Source: Costus lasius (lineage: Eukaryota > Streptophyta > Magnoliopsida > Zingiberales > Costaceae). From it: DNA of 64,000 bases. Below, in pieces: positions 20,172 through 31,897 of this stretch (position 1 is its first letter; each line of letters starts with the position of its first letter). The translations under genes were made by a program, and so were the position numbers. The notes beneath the pieces are model-generated. The model saw only the letters and a program-made list of their open reading frames with translations, searched no databases and was not told the DNA's origin. The stretch covers positions 16,138,001 to 16,202,000 of the forward strand of contig JANVAS020000231.1 in NCBI GenBank assembly GCA_027563935.2, in the 5' to 3' direction.

Positions 20172-23100
20172 ATGAGCTTCAATGTGCGATCCCTACTGGA
20201 AAGGGAGAAGTTTGCTGGGCCAAACTTCTCAGACTGGTTCGGACACCTTAAGATCGTTCTTAAGGCAGAGAGGAAACTGTATGTCCTCGAGACGGCTGTG
20301 CCGCCTCAACCCGCTGCGAACGCCGCAAGGGCGGTTCGTGATGCTTATGAAAAGCACGTCAATGATAGCATTGATGTCGCTTGCCTGATGCTAGCGTCTA
20401 TGACGCCACCGCTGCAGCGTCAGCATGAGGATATGTCGGCTATAGAAATTATAGCGAACCTCAAGATGCTGTATGCTGCACAGGCGAGGACAGAACGCTA
20501 TAATCTGACAAAGCTTTTCTTTCAGGGCAAACTGGCTGAAGGGAGCCCAGTGGGAGCTCACGTGCTCAAGATGATTGGGCACAAGGAGGCTCTGGAGAAA
20601 CTGGGGCATACCATCAACCAGGAGCTTGCTGTAGACATTATTCTGCAGTCTCTCCCGCCCTCTTTCGATGCGTTCATTATTAATTTTAATATGAACAAGA
20701 TCGATTGTACTCCGGCAGAGCTGCTGAATATGCTCTTGACAACTGAGGAGACTCTGAAGGGAAAGCCTTCAACCTCTGTCTTAATGGTTCCTTCTAGGAA
20801 CAAGAAGAAGGGGAAGAAGGGCAAAGCCCCTGTCAAGAACTACAGTAAGGCTCTGAAACAAAAGGTTAAGCGGTCGAAGGACAACAGGTGTTTCCACTGT
20901 GGCCAGCTGGGTCACTGGAAAAAGGACTGTAAAGTGCTCCAAGGAGATAAGAGGGGAAGAATCGCTTCTGGCTCAGGTATATATGTGACTGAGGTCATGT
21001 TATCTTCTTCTTCTATTTCATGGGTGTTGGACACTGCATGTGGAGTTCACATTTGTTCAAATGTGCAGGAACTCAAGAGAAGAAGGCAGGTGGGACAGCA
21101 TGAGGTAGACCTACGCGTTGGAAACGGGGCACGGGTTGCTGCTGTTGCTGTAGGAGACTATTTCATTTCTTTACCATCTGGCATTGTATTGGAATTAAAC
21201 AATTGTTATTTTGTACCCAGTATAACCAAGAATATTATCTCTATTCCTGCTCTTGTCAGGAAAGGATTTGCCTTTGAATGCAATATTTCAAAGTGTGTAC
21301 TTTCTCTTGATAATATTGTTTATGCTACTGGTTCAATTAACAATGGGTTATTCATGTTGGACATGGAATATTCTATACAAAACATTGATAATAAGAAAGC
21401 CAAGTATGCTGAAGACAGCACCTTGTTATGGCATAGTCGTTTAGGCCATATTAACAAGAAGCGCATTAAGCGGTTGCATGATCATGGACTGCTGGGATCT
21501 TTCTCCTGTGAGGAGATTGATACATGCAAAGCTTGTTTGATGGGTAAAATGACGAAGTCACCTTTTCCTCACAAAGGTCAAAGGGCTTCAGGTTTACTTG
21601 ACCTTATACACAGTGATGTGTGTGGGCCATTTAGTAAACATGCCAGAGGTGGCTATTCGTACTTCATTACCTTTACTGATGATTTCAGTAGGTATGGTTA
21701 TGTCTATCTTATGAGACATAAGAGTGAATCCTTTGACAAGTTCAAAGAGTTCAAGAATGAAGTACAGAATCAGCTAGGCCGAAATATCAAGCACTTCGTT
21801 CTGATCGAGGTGGAGAATACCTGAGTCATGCGTTTACTGACTATCTGAAGGAGTGTGGGATTATCTCACAGCTCACTCCGCCAGGAACACCGCAATGGAA
21901 TGGTGTGTCCGAGAGGAGAAATAGAACGTTACTTGATATGGTTCGTTCTATGATGAGTCAGGCTACTCTTCCATATTCCTTTTGGGGATTTGCACTGGAG
22001 ACAGCTGCAAAGGTACTAAACCGAGTGCCATCCAAGGCAGTTTCAAAGACGCCATATGAATTATGGTATGGGAAACAGCCGAGCTTGACATTTATCAGGA
22101 TCTGGGGTTGCGAGGCTTATGTCAAAAAGCTCGCCTCTGGGAAACTGGAGAGCAGATCTGAGAAATGCATCTTTGTCGGTTACCCTAAGGAAACTAAGGG
22201 TTATTATTTCTACGATCCCAAAGAGAACAAAGTATTTGTTGCTCGGACGGCCATATTTCTTGAGAAGGAGTTTCTTCTGCAAGAAGCCAGTGGGAGAGAA
22301 ATAAAGTTGGATGAGAATCCAGAGGATGGACAAAGTAGTCAAGCACAGATGGATGTGCCTGAGCCGGTAGAACAGGTTATTGAACAACCTGAGGCTCAAA
22401 TATCACGGGAACCGCGTAGATCGGGAAGGATCCGTCGTCAGCCTGAGCGCTATGACGGAGTCTACATCATTGATAATGATGAACCCCTTACTTATGCGGA
22501 TGCGGTCAGTGGACCAGAGTCAGCTAGATGGCTTGAAGCTATGCGAGCCGAGATGGACTCCATGTCAGATAACCAAGTCTGGGATTTGGTTGATCCGCCT
22601 CCGGGAGTAATCCCTATAGGCTGTAAATGGATCTTCAAGAAGAAGATTGACATGGATGGTAACGTGGTTACCTATAAAGGCAGGCTAGTTGCGAAAGGTT
22701 TCAAACAAATCTACGGGATAGATTATGATGAAACTTTCTCTCCTGTAGCCATGTTCAAGTCTATTCGGATTCTTTTCGCGATAGTAGCATATTACGATTA
22801 TGAGATCTGGCAGATGGATGTGAAAACAGCTTTCCTTAATGGAAATCTGGATGAGGATGTGTATATGACACAACCTGAAGGTTTCACTAATCCATCAGAT
22901 CGTCATAAAATATGCAAACTAAAGAAGTCCATTTATGGACTGAAACAAGCATCTAGAAGCTGGAATATTCGTTTTGATGAATCAATCTCTGAGTTTGGTT
23001 TCATCAAGAACGAAGATGACCCGTGTGTATATAAGAGGTTTAGTGGGAGCGTGATTACATTCCTAGTCCTCTACGTCGATGACATCTTGATCATTGGAAA

Positions 23101-24055
23101 TGATATTCCAGAAATGCATGCGGTTAAGGCATGGCTAAGGAAATGTTTCCAGATGAAAGATTTAGGAGAAGCAGCCTATGTATTAGGTGTGAAGATCTAC
23201 AGGGATAGATCTAAGAGGCTTCTCGGGCTGTGCCAGAGTACTTACATCGATAAAGTCCTGGAGAGATTCCATTTAGAGAATTCTAAAAGAGGATATCTTC
23301 CAGTCAGACATGGTCTGAATCTTTCGAAGAGTCAGTGTCCACAAACACAGACTGAGAAAGATGAAATGGACAATACGCCTTATGCTTCGGCTATTGGATC
23401 CATTATGTATGCGATGTTGTGTACTCGCCCAGACGTCGCTTACGGGTTAAGCGTGACCAGTCGGTTCCAAAGTAATCCAGGTATGGCGCACTGGATTGCA
23501 GTCAAGAACATTATAAAATATCTGCGGAGGACCAAAGATATGTTCTTGATATATGGTGGTCAGGAAGAACTCAGTATAGAAGGATATACTGACGCTTCGT
23601 TCCAGTCGGACCAGGATGATTTCCGATCGCAATCAGGCTATGTTTTTAGCTTGAATGGTGGAGCGGTGGTGTGGAAAAGTTTCAAACAGTCAACTGTTGC
23701 TGATTCCACAACAGAAGCCGAGTATGTTGCAGCCTCGGAAGCATCCAAGGAGGTAGTGTGGATTCGTAAGTTCGTGAGAGAACTTGGTGTTGTTCCTTCG
23801 AGTGTCGATCCTTTGGTTATCTTCTGTGATAACACTGGAGCCATCGCACAAGCAAAGGAACCACGGTCGCACCAGAAGTCCAAGCACATACAGAGACGGT
23901 TTCACTTGATCCGGGAGATCACAGATCGTGGCGAGATCAAAATATGCAAGGTTCATACAGACGACAATCTGGTTGACCCGCTTACCAAGCCTCTGGCGCA
24001 GCAGAAGCATGAGAAGCACTGTAATAACATGGGTTTGAGATTTCTCAACCATTAG
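20172..24055 (+). pseudogene. Copia gag-pol polyprotein of F, with one single-base frameshift
   Basis: Nearly identical to the intact B1 polyprotein, with the same start (MSFNVRSLL) and the same C-terminus. Gag, the CCHC knuckle, protease DTACG, the integrase first Asp (HSDVCG), RT YVDD and RNase H motifs are all present. The frame is lost at about 21791, where one G of a GG pair is missing compared with B1, E and D. This is just before the second catalytic Asp of the integrase. The upstream part ends at 21824, and the downstream frame continues to the normal stop at 24055. It is therefore a near-intact gene with one small lesion. A sequencing or assembly error at this base is possible. Confidence 0.92.
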
Positions 24056-24060
24056 ATTAA

Positions 24061-24075
24061 GTGCAAGTGGGAGAT
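24061..24075 (+). other. F polypurine tract
   Basis: GTGCAAGTGGGAGAT directly before the 3' LTR, identical in all copies. Confidence 0.9.
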
Positions 24076-25788
24076 TGTTGGGGTATGCCCTTAAGGCTAA
24101 TGTTTGAGGCCTTGGGATTGTATCAGTATCATGTAATAAACTCTTGTGTTTATAAAGGCATGGTTATTATTCAGGTTGTTACCTTGTTTGCTGTAATAAG
24201 TGTACTACTGAATAATGTCTCAAAGCTGTTCAGCTAGGCTGACATGCTAAATGTCCTTAGTCGATATATCTTGGTGAACATGAGACAGCCTTGATATGAT
24301 TGAGACTAATATGTATTCTAATCTTATAGGATGCTTCGAGCATGGAATAAGATGTAGACTCATGGGTACATTGGATGTACTGGACAGACCCTACTAGGAT
24401 ATTCAATTGCTTGTCACAATGTGAATGATCCTTGATTGCAACAAGTGGCACATGTCCTCTGACTTGAGATCACTTGTGTTTCTAAATGATGATTGTCATT
24501 GTTTTGAGGTAGTTCAATATCATTTGAAACATAATGGTTATAGACTATCTTGGATAATGATCATGAGTCAGGTTAGGGCACTAGTGATAGATAAAGGATT
24601 GCCGTCTCCTTGTTTAAGGAGTGTGATGTTCTAGAGGGGCCCCCCCCCTGAATGAGATGATTGAGAAAGTGTATGGCCATACCCAGGTGACTATGTGCAT
24701 CTGATCTAATCATGCTCATCATATTGGAGTCACAAGCTTGACCTGCTTGTCCAATGAGAACATCCAGTGGCAAAGGATACATGTATGCCTTGTGAAGTGG
24801 ATTCTCACTTGTGCTATGGTTTGGGTGTAGTCTTGGAAGACTCTTTCCTTTATATCGGGAGACAGTGATGTGTTGCTAGATACCCCTCACTGATCGTGAT
24901 AATGTAAGTTATTGTTACCGACATTTAAAGGAAACCCTTAGGGTCGCACAATTTGATGATATGGCTTACTTGAGTCAGATCGTGTGGACTGAATTGTTTG
25001 GGTTCAGTTTAAAGGGATTTAATCTCTGATTGTAAGTGAGATCTGGTCTGATCATGTTTGATTGATTAGGGCTTGAGATCGGTAAGCTTCGATCGAGAGA
25101 GATGATGCTAGATCGGTGAGATCAAGAGCATCATGAGATGAACGGTTAGATTGGAAACCTTAGGGTTTAGTTGATCTAGACCGATTGGCTTGGGCTGGCT
25201 TGGTTTGGCCTTTGGACCGAACACATTTACTTTGAACCGGTTCAAGAGCTTGAACGTATGGTTCATTGTTTTGGCGTTTTGATCGATTTAGTGATCATGA
25301 ACGCATGGCTTAATGGATTTTCCAATTTTGGAAAGTCATTTAGCGCATGTTCCCTTGAACGCCAAATGACTTGAACGCTCCATTCAACTCTCGTCTCCTT
25401 GCTCTTGCTTGACGAGACTTTGGTGTGGAGAAGGCGAGGTCTTGGTGGAGGTTCGGCAAGCCTAGACATCATCTCTCATTTCCTTACCATACGAGAGGGA
25501 CCCTTGAAGGACCTTGCTAGCACAAGGATCTCCAAGGAGCAAGCACATCATCTTGTGTGCGTCAACTAGGGAGAAGATCCCTTTCGATCTTTCTCTTCCA
25601 AGTCGCCATCTTCCTCATGGCTTTGGTATGGATCTAAACTTCATCAAGTTGATCATATTATCTTGCTAAGATCCATGAAAAACCCTTGCTTCCGCTTGCA
25701 ATTTTTATGCGCCACCCTTAAGGGTTTTTCGCCCCCCTCTTGAAAGGGGTTTCATCTGCTTGCGCTCCCCCTTGAAGGGGACTCTTCA
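24076..25788 (+). repeat. F 3' LTR
   Basis: A 1,713-base partner of 16658-18372. The visible differences are about two substitutions (for example CTTGTCTGC versus CTTGTTTGC, and CTTCAAAG versus CTTCCAAG) and 9 rather than 12 Cs in the homopolymer near 24650. The target duplication ACCTC follows. Confidence 0.94.
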
Positions 25789-27208
25789 ACCTCTAAGTCT
25801 AACAACCTCTTTAAAGAATAACCTAGCTACATGTGATGCATCTGTGGTTTTGTAGCAAGGTATAAAGTGTGCCATCTTGGTAAACCTATCCACTACGACA
25901 AAAATAGAGTCATGTCTGGAGGGAGTCCTTGGTAAACCTAAGATGAAATCCATGCTAAGGTCCTGCCAAGGTGCTTGAGGAATGGGTAGGGGTGTGTACA
26001 GACCAAAGTTATTTTTCTGAGTTTTTCTTGTCTGATAGGTCCTACAATGTTTGACAACCTTAGCCACATCCCTATAGAGGTTCAGCCAAAAGAACCGTTC
26101 CTCCACTAAGGCTTGAGTCTTGTCCCGGCCATGGTGCCCGGCAGACCCTCCTCCATGGATCTCCCAAACAAGGAAGTCTCGGATTGAGGTCTTGGGAACG
26201 CACAACTTTGGCCCAAGAAACAAAAACTCATCCCTTAGGGTATAGAGGGGATGACTCAAAGGGTCTATGCTAAGCTCAGAATATATGCTTGAAAAATCAG
26301 GGCATTCTAAGTATTCATGCTTCATGCGATCAAATCCAACTACTTCAACAGATAATTTTCGCACAAGTAAAGCTACTCTACTCAAAGCATCAGTAGCTTT
26401 ATTTTCAGTTCCAAACTTATGTTTCAAAACAAAAGTATACTGCTGAAGATACTCTACCTATTTAGCATGCCTAGCATTTAATTTCTTCTGAGCACTTAAA
26501 AAAGATAAAGCTTGGTGGTCACTATTCAGAATAAATTCATTATGTATTAGGTAGTGTCTCCAGTGCCTTAAAGATTGAACTACAGCATAGAACTCCTTAT
26601 CATAAGTGGTATATTTTTATTTAGCCTCATTTCATTTTCGCTAAAGTAGGCTACGGGGTGACCTTCCTGACTAAGGGTACCTCCTATTCCTACTCCTGAG
26701 GCATCACAGTCCACTATGAAAACTTTAGAAAAGTCAGGTAATCTTAGGACTGGGGCAGTGGTCATTCTAGCCTTAAGCTCCTCGAAAGCTCTACGAGCAG
26801 ACTTAGGCCAACTAAACTCACCTAGTTTCATACAATTGGTTATAGGGGCTACTATGGTGCTAAAGTTTCTAATGAATCTCCTATAGAAGGCAGCTAGACC
26901 ATGGAAGCTCCTAATCTCAGTCAAGGTTTTGGGTTCAGGCCAGTCTAAGATGGCTTGGATCTTGCTAAGGTCAGCTTGAAGTCCTTGGTCAGATACTATG
27001 AAGCCTAAGAAGATAACCCTAGGGGAGAGGAAAGAACACTTTTTCAGGTTAAGATATAACTTTTCTTCCTGAAGTAGGTCTAGGGTTTTCCTAAGGTGTT
27101 CCATGTGTTCTTCCTGAGTCTTGCTATAAATTAGGATGTCATCAAAGTAAACTACTAAGAATCTTCCTATATACGGCTTCAAGACTTGGTTCATCAATCT
27201 CATAAAAG
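25789..27208 (-). pseudogene. Ty3/gypsy pol remnant (element G, right piece): RT, RNase H, integrase
   Basis: Minus-strand reading gives reverse transcriptase with [10 protein letters not shown] (near 27130-27160), the RT-RNase H connection and an RNase H region to about 26430. The integrase follows, with its zinc-finger (HGGGSAGHHGRDKT then HCRTY), the first catalytic Asp in SMDFILGLPR and ...LFFKEVVRL at the F junction. In the zinc finger the last Cys is replaced by Tyr. There is at least one stop (near 26460) and frame changes (near 26600), so it is dead. The motif set resembles plant chromoviruses, but the exact lineage is uncertain. RT upstream of the FMRLMNQ segment is missing: the homology stops at about 27208. 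Confidence 0.85.
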
Positions 27209-27347
27209 CTCATCAATATAAGCTCCTTCAACTTGAAGTCTCTAGTTAAGTGTTGAAGTGCTTCCTTCCATAATTGGAGCTCCACTTGAGTGGCTTAGCT
27301 TGAGCTTCCTAGCTTCCCTTGAGCTGGGCTTTAACCTGCCCAATTAT
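27209..27347. other. Short unassigned stretch between gypsy G and LTR J
   Basis: 139 bases that do not continue the reverse transcriptase reading. The minus strand has a short gag-like reading (LTRDFKLKEL), which could mean an internal gag-to-RT deletion in G, but it is too short to be sure. Confidence 0.3.
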
Positions 27348-28291
27348 TGACACAAAAACCAGTAGACTATTCTAGGAGGTAATGCATGACCTAATAAGGA
27401 AACTACAAGGTGCACTAGGGCTTATTCATGGCAAATCGGAAATAAGAAAAGTGCAAATAAGGAAAGTGCAAATAAGGAAAAAGGGTGACCTAGGGGGAAA
27501 GGCCATATCTGATGGGCTTCCTCCTAGCCCTTCCAGACCTTCTAGGGGCAGGGTTGGCCTCTCCATCACGAAGCTCTCATATAAATTTCGTGGCCTGAGG
27601 TGCCCTCTACGCCTCTCGGTGTGAGGCCGAGCTCTAGGGATGCCCTTGTTGATTTCTCCCTCGATTCTTGATGAAATTCGATCCTCTTTGTCCTCAAATC
27701 TTCTCCTCGATTTATAGAACGATCCCCTTTTTACAGATTTTGAAATCGCACCCCGGATCTTTCTAATTTGGCTTCGAAAAAAATTAGATTTTGAAGGCGG
27801 CGGAAGACTCGTTCAAAAATATAATTACGGCATGTTATTTTGATTATGGCAGTGTCGTAATGTGTTCTGTGGAAAATTTCCATGAAATTACAACCCATAA
27901 AAAATTATTATGACACTGCCATAATTTCTTCTGTGTATTTCTAGGGAGAAATTATGGCCCGTAAAAATCATTATGGCAGTAGTGTAATCTGGGCAGAAAA
28001 TTACACCCATAAAAATAATTATGGCAGTGGTGTAATTTTCTGACTATCTCCGATTTGCAAGAAAATTGACGGGCAGTTTCGTCTCAATGTCTGGAATTCA
28101 TTCATGCACTCAGATCTTTCAAAATCCATCAAAATAGGGCACTTTTTACCTAAAAATGATGAAAAACAAGAAATGGTGTAGATTCCGCAATATTTGACAA
28201 ATAAGACGTAAAAATAAGAAAAAGAGCATGAATACCACACAAAAAGACCAATCAAATGACACAAAATATACTATGAATTTTCGTGTCGTCA
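27348..28291 (-). repeat. LTR-like sequence J (probable 3' LTR of Athila-like element K)
   Basis: Begins TGACACAAAAACC and ends TTTTCGTGTCGTCA, a TG...CA unit of 944 bases with inverted ends. It contains an array of palindromic units (27820-28045) like those in the Athila-like LTRs C and I. The five bases on either side do not match each other. On its position, the Athila-like K remnant (28292-28493, then 59826-61380) would be the internal region and J its downstream LTR on the minus strand. No clear polypurine tract is visible, so the link is tentative. Confidence 0.5.
27820..28045. repeat. Array of nested palindromic units in LTR J
   Basis: About four units at spacings of roughly 60-70 bases, such as AATTACACCCATAA followed by TTATGGCAGTGGTGTAATT. 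Outer arms AATTACAC/GTGTAATT enclose inner arms CCATAA/TTATGG. One unit is inverted (ATTATGACACTGCCATAAT). Confidence 0.6.
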
Positions 28292-28493
28292 AAGCAGCCA
28301 GCTGGAACAGAGAGGGTAGCAGTAGATAGGCAAAAGTAGAGGCAGCTGAAAAAGGAAGAAACTGCCGGTGGCTACGGTAGACGATGTCGCTGACAAGGGA
28401 AGGTCAGCGGATGGCTACTGAAGACGTGGTAGCATTTCTTCAGTCGGATCAAAATGCTGATGGTAAGAATCACCGGCAAATTGGAACTCTAAC
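28292..28493 (-). other. Element K remnant, left piece (non-coding)
   Basis: About 200 bases with no recognisable coding. They end in CTAAC (28489-28493), which is repeated at 59821-59825 on the far side of the A2 LTR, so this joins directly to 59826. Confidence 0.6.
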
Positions 28494-28506
28494 TATTGTG
28501 AAATCC

Positions 28507-28563
28507 CAGGGATTTTAAAATTTTACATACATCACAGATAGATACAGCAGAAGCAAATCCCCG
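28507..28563 (-). promoter_or_regulatory. U5 stem-loop of A2
   Basis: GGGATTT (28509-28515) pairs with AAATCCC (28555-28561), extended by one mismatch and a further C-G pair. On the sense strand the loop begins GCTTCTGCTG. The position equals the 10-bp stem-loop of element A, but the stem sequence differs. Confidence 0.55.
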
Positions 28564-28993
28564 AAATAGGCCAGTCCCAAAAACCCAGAAGATCGATGAT
28601 TGCAACGGGGTCGACACGGTGAGTAGAGATAGTACCTCAAAGCAATTGATGGAGATGTTGATGTTGGCACCCAAGTGTTCGCCCTCTACAGTCTCGCATA
28701 CAACCGATGCTTGAGTTCACTTCTTCCATGTCCGGTGCAAGCCTCGGGAAGAATATCCACGCCTATGGATGGGTCTTCCTTGATCACTTGCGCCACCCAC
28801 AAGGATGAGGATGTGCCAAGAGGAAGAGGAAGGGAGGAAGCCGCCAAGCCTTCTTGCACCTTGCACCAAGGGAAGGAAGAAGGAAGGATGAAGAAGCTTG
28901 CAGCCTTTGATGGAAGAAAAGCTCCTAAGCTTGCGCCCCCTATGTTGTCCATGCCTCCAAGAGATTGTGTAATGAGAGGGGCCAGCTAGGGTC

Positions 28994-29003
28994 TCTTTTA
29001 TAA
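28994..29003 (-). promoter_or_regulatory. TATA-like box in A2
   Basis: The minus strand reads TTATAAAAGA, about 500 bases before the sense-strand LTR end. This is the same placement as CTATAAATA in element A. Confidence 0.5.
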
Positions 29004-29414
29004 GAGCAAGAGGCAGTTTAGCGTGTATGGTAAGTGTAGGTGATTAGGGCTCGAATTAAGGGAATTATTCAATCAATTATCAGGATCAAATCCCTAATTC
29101 CACATGCGCCTAAGCCTGGCCTAAGCAAGCTCATGCCATATGCACCCCACATCTTACCTATTGAGGCAATAATTTCATCCATGCACCAAGACCTACTTAA
29201 AGCATGAAGATAGTTTGCCTAATGTGTCATAGGCACAAGTCCTAATTTAATTAGGACTTTAATTATGTTAATAATCATGCCATATGCGTCTATCACAATC
29301 TAATTAATATCTCAAGTGATTAAATCAAATCCAATCTCAATCAATTACTTGAAAGATACTAATCAAGGCCATAGGCGCCAATCCTAGTCCTACTAGAACT
29401 CTTCATGCGCCTAT

Positions 29415-29619
29415 TAACACTATCCGCAAGTGCACGGAAATGTCAAAGTAATACAAAAGATATCGAATCCCACAGGGAACAAGGTGAGTACCAGAAAATC
29501 TAATTCTTGGAATCTAAGCTGATCAAATCGTGGTTTTTGGAACTTAAAAAAAACTAAAACTAAGCGAAAGCGTAAGCAAGAAATCAAACAACTACGGCAG
29601 GGAAAATATATGAGAGAGA
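29415..29619 (-). repeat. Element C 3' LTR, first part
   Basis: Matches 57102-57306, beginning TAACACTATCCGC where the partner reads TGACACTATCCGC. It is cut by element D after AGAGA (29615-29619). Confidence 0.88.
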
Positions 29620-30198
29620 TGTTGGGGTATGCCCTTAAGGCTAATGTTTGAGGCCTTGGGATTCTATCAGTATCATGTATAAACTCTTATGTTTATAAAG
29701 GCAATGGTTGTTATTCAATTTGTTACATTGTCTGCTGCAATAAGTGTACTTCTGAATAATGTCTCAATGCTGTTCAGCTAGGCTGACATGCTCTATGTCC
29801 TTAGTCAAGATATCTTGGTGAACATGAGACAGCCTTGATATGATTGAGACTAATATGTATTCTAATCTTATAGGATGCTTCGAGCATGGAATAAGATGTA
29901 GACTCATGGGTACATTGGATGTACTGGACAGACCCTACTAGGATATTCAATTGCTTGTCACAATGTGAATAATCCTTGTTTGCAACAAGTGGCACATGTC
30001 CTTTGACTTGAGATCACTTGTGTTTCTAAATGATGATTGTCATTGTTTTGAGGTAGTTCAATATCATTTGAAACATAATGGTTATAGACTATCTTGGATA
30101 ATGATCATGAGTCAGGTTAGGACACTAGTGATAGATATAGGATTGCCGTCTCCTTGTTTAAGGAGTGTGATGTTCTAAAGGGGCCCCCCCCGAATGAG
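29620..30198 (+). repeat. D 5' LTR, first part
   Basis: TGTTGGGGTATGCCC start, matching 46202-46777. It is cut immediately after a GGGG-CCCCCCCC homopolymer stretch by element E. ATGAG (30194-30198) is the duplicated target. Confidence 0.92.
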
Positions 30199-31877
30199 TG
30201 AAGAAACCCCTTTCGAGAGGGGGGCGAAAACCCTAAGCATGGCGCAAATAAAATTTTGCAAGCGGAAGCAAGGGTTTGATGATCTTTTGCATGCCATATG
30301 ATCAACTATCATAGATTGAATAGATCAAGAGTAGATCATACCAATGCCATCGGTTTGGTTGGTGCCTTGGAAGCAAAGACGCAAGTGCTCCTTCTCCAAA
30401 GGTGACGCACACAACAAGTGAAGATGGCTTGCTCCTTTGAATCCTTTGTGCTAGCAAAGTGCTTCAATGGGACCTTGTCGCCTGAAGGAGAGGATAGAGA
30501 TCGCTTTGCTCGGCCGAATGCCTCCTCTTGTCGTCATCCCACTCTCCTCTCCACGAGATTGCAAGCGGTCATCATCCAAGAGAAGCGTTGAGGCGTTTTT
30601 ACAAAGTCGCCTTGATGACTTTCCAAAAATGGAATGACATGAAGTAATGCTTTGAAAACCGACCAAAACGCTTAAGCATTGAACCAAGCGCTCACACACA
30701 TGTGAACCGGTTCATGCTCAATCGATCCAATTGACTTTGGTCCAAAAAACCAAATCAAATCAGCCCAAGCCATGGTCTAGACCTCATTGAACCAATAGGT
30801 TCCAGATCTAACCGTTCATCTCCTGATGCTCCTGATCTCACCGATCTAGCATCATCTCTCTCGATCGAAGCTTACTGATCTCAAGCCCTAATCAATCAAA
30901 CATGATCAGACCAGATCTCACTTACAATCAGAGATTAAATCCCTTTAAACTGAACCCAAACAATTCAGTCCACACGATCTGACTCAAGTAAGCCATATCA
31001 TCAAATTGTGCGACCCTGAGGGTTTCCTTTAAATGTCGGTAACGATAACTTACGTTATCACGATCAGTGAGGGGTATCTAGCAACACATCACTATCTCTC
31101 GATATAAAGGAAAGAGTCTTCCAAGACTACACCCAAACCACAGCACAAGTGTGAATCCACTTCACAAGGCATGCATGTTTCCTTTGCCACTGGATGTTCT
31201 TATTGGACAAGCGTGTCAAGCCTGTAGCTCCAATATGATGAGCATGATTAGATCAGATGCACATAGTCACCTGGGTATGGCCATACACTTTCTCAATCAT
31301 CTCATCTAGGGGGCCCCTATAGAACACCACACTCCTTCAACAAGGAGACGGCAATCCTCTATCTATCACTAGTGCCCTAACCTGACTCATGATCATTATC
31401 CAAGATAGTCTATAACCATTATGTTTCAAATGATATTGAACTACCTCAAAATAATGACAATCATCATTTAGAAACACAAGTGATCTCAAGTCAGAGGACA
31501 TGTGCCACTTGTTGCAATCAAGGATCATTCACATTGTGACAAGCAATTGAATGTCCTAGTAGGGTCTGTCCAGTACATCCAATGTACCCATGAGTCTACA
31601 TCTTATTCCATGCTCGAAGCATCCTATAAGATTAGAATACATATTAGTCTTAACCATATCAAGGCTGTCTCATGTTCACCAAGATATCACGACTAAGGAC
31701 ATTTAGCATGTCAGCCTAGCTGAACAGCATTGAGACATTATTCAGAAGTACACTTATTACAGCAGACAAGGTAACAAACTGAATAACAACCATGCCTTTA
31801 TAAACACAAGAATGTATTACATGATACTTATATAATCCCAAGGCCTCAAACATTAGCCTTAAGGGCATACCCCAACA
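30199..31877 (-). repeat. E 3' LTR
   Basis: TG...CA, 1,679 bases, next to the polypurine tract. It contains the U5 stem (AAACCCT 30228-30234 with AGGGTTT 30271-30277) and a 64-codon antisense open frame at 31502-31696. Confidence 0.94.
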
Positions 31878-31892
31878 ATCTCCCACTTGCAC
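31878..31892 (-). other. E polypurine tract
   Basis: The minus strand reads GTGCAAGTGGGAGAT, directly before the 3' LTR. Confidence 0.88.
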
Positions 31893-31897
31893 TTAAT

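Larger units (their letters stand above)
16658..25788 (+). mobile_element. Element F: full-length, very young copia element (family B)
   Basis: Complete structure on the plus strand: 5' LTR, primer site, leader, polyprotein, polypurine tract and 3' LTR. It is flanked by ACCTC (16653-16657 and 25789-25793). By eye the 1.7-kb LTRs differ by only about two substitutions plus a change in a C homopolymer, which suggests the most recent insertion in the window. It inserted into the integrase region of gypsy element G. Confidence 0.95.
28494..29414 (-). repeat. A2 solo LTR, left piece (3' end of the LTR)
   Basis: Matches the reverse complement of A's LTR end. It contains the U5 stem-loop (28507-28563) and a TATA-like TTATAAAAGA on the minus strand (28994-29003). 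It ends in CCTAT (29410-29414), duplicated at 58654-58658 beyond element C. Confidence 0.87.

Noticed and set aside
27209..27347. Gag fragment joined to RT in gypsy G
   Set aside because: The gag-like reading is only about ten residues long and could be chance; I left the stretch unassigned.
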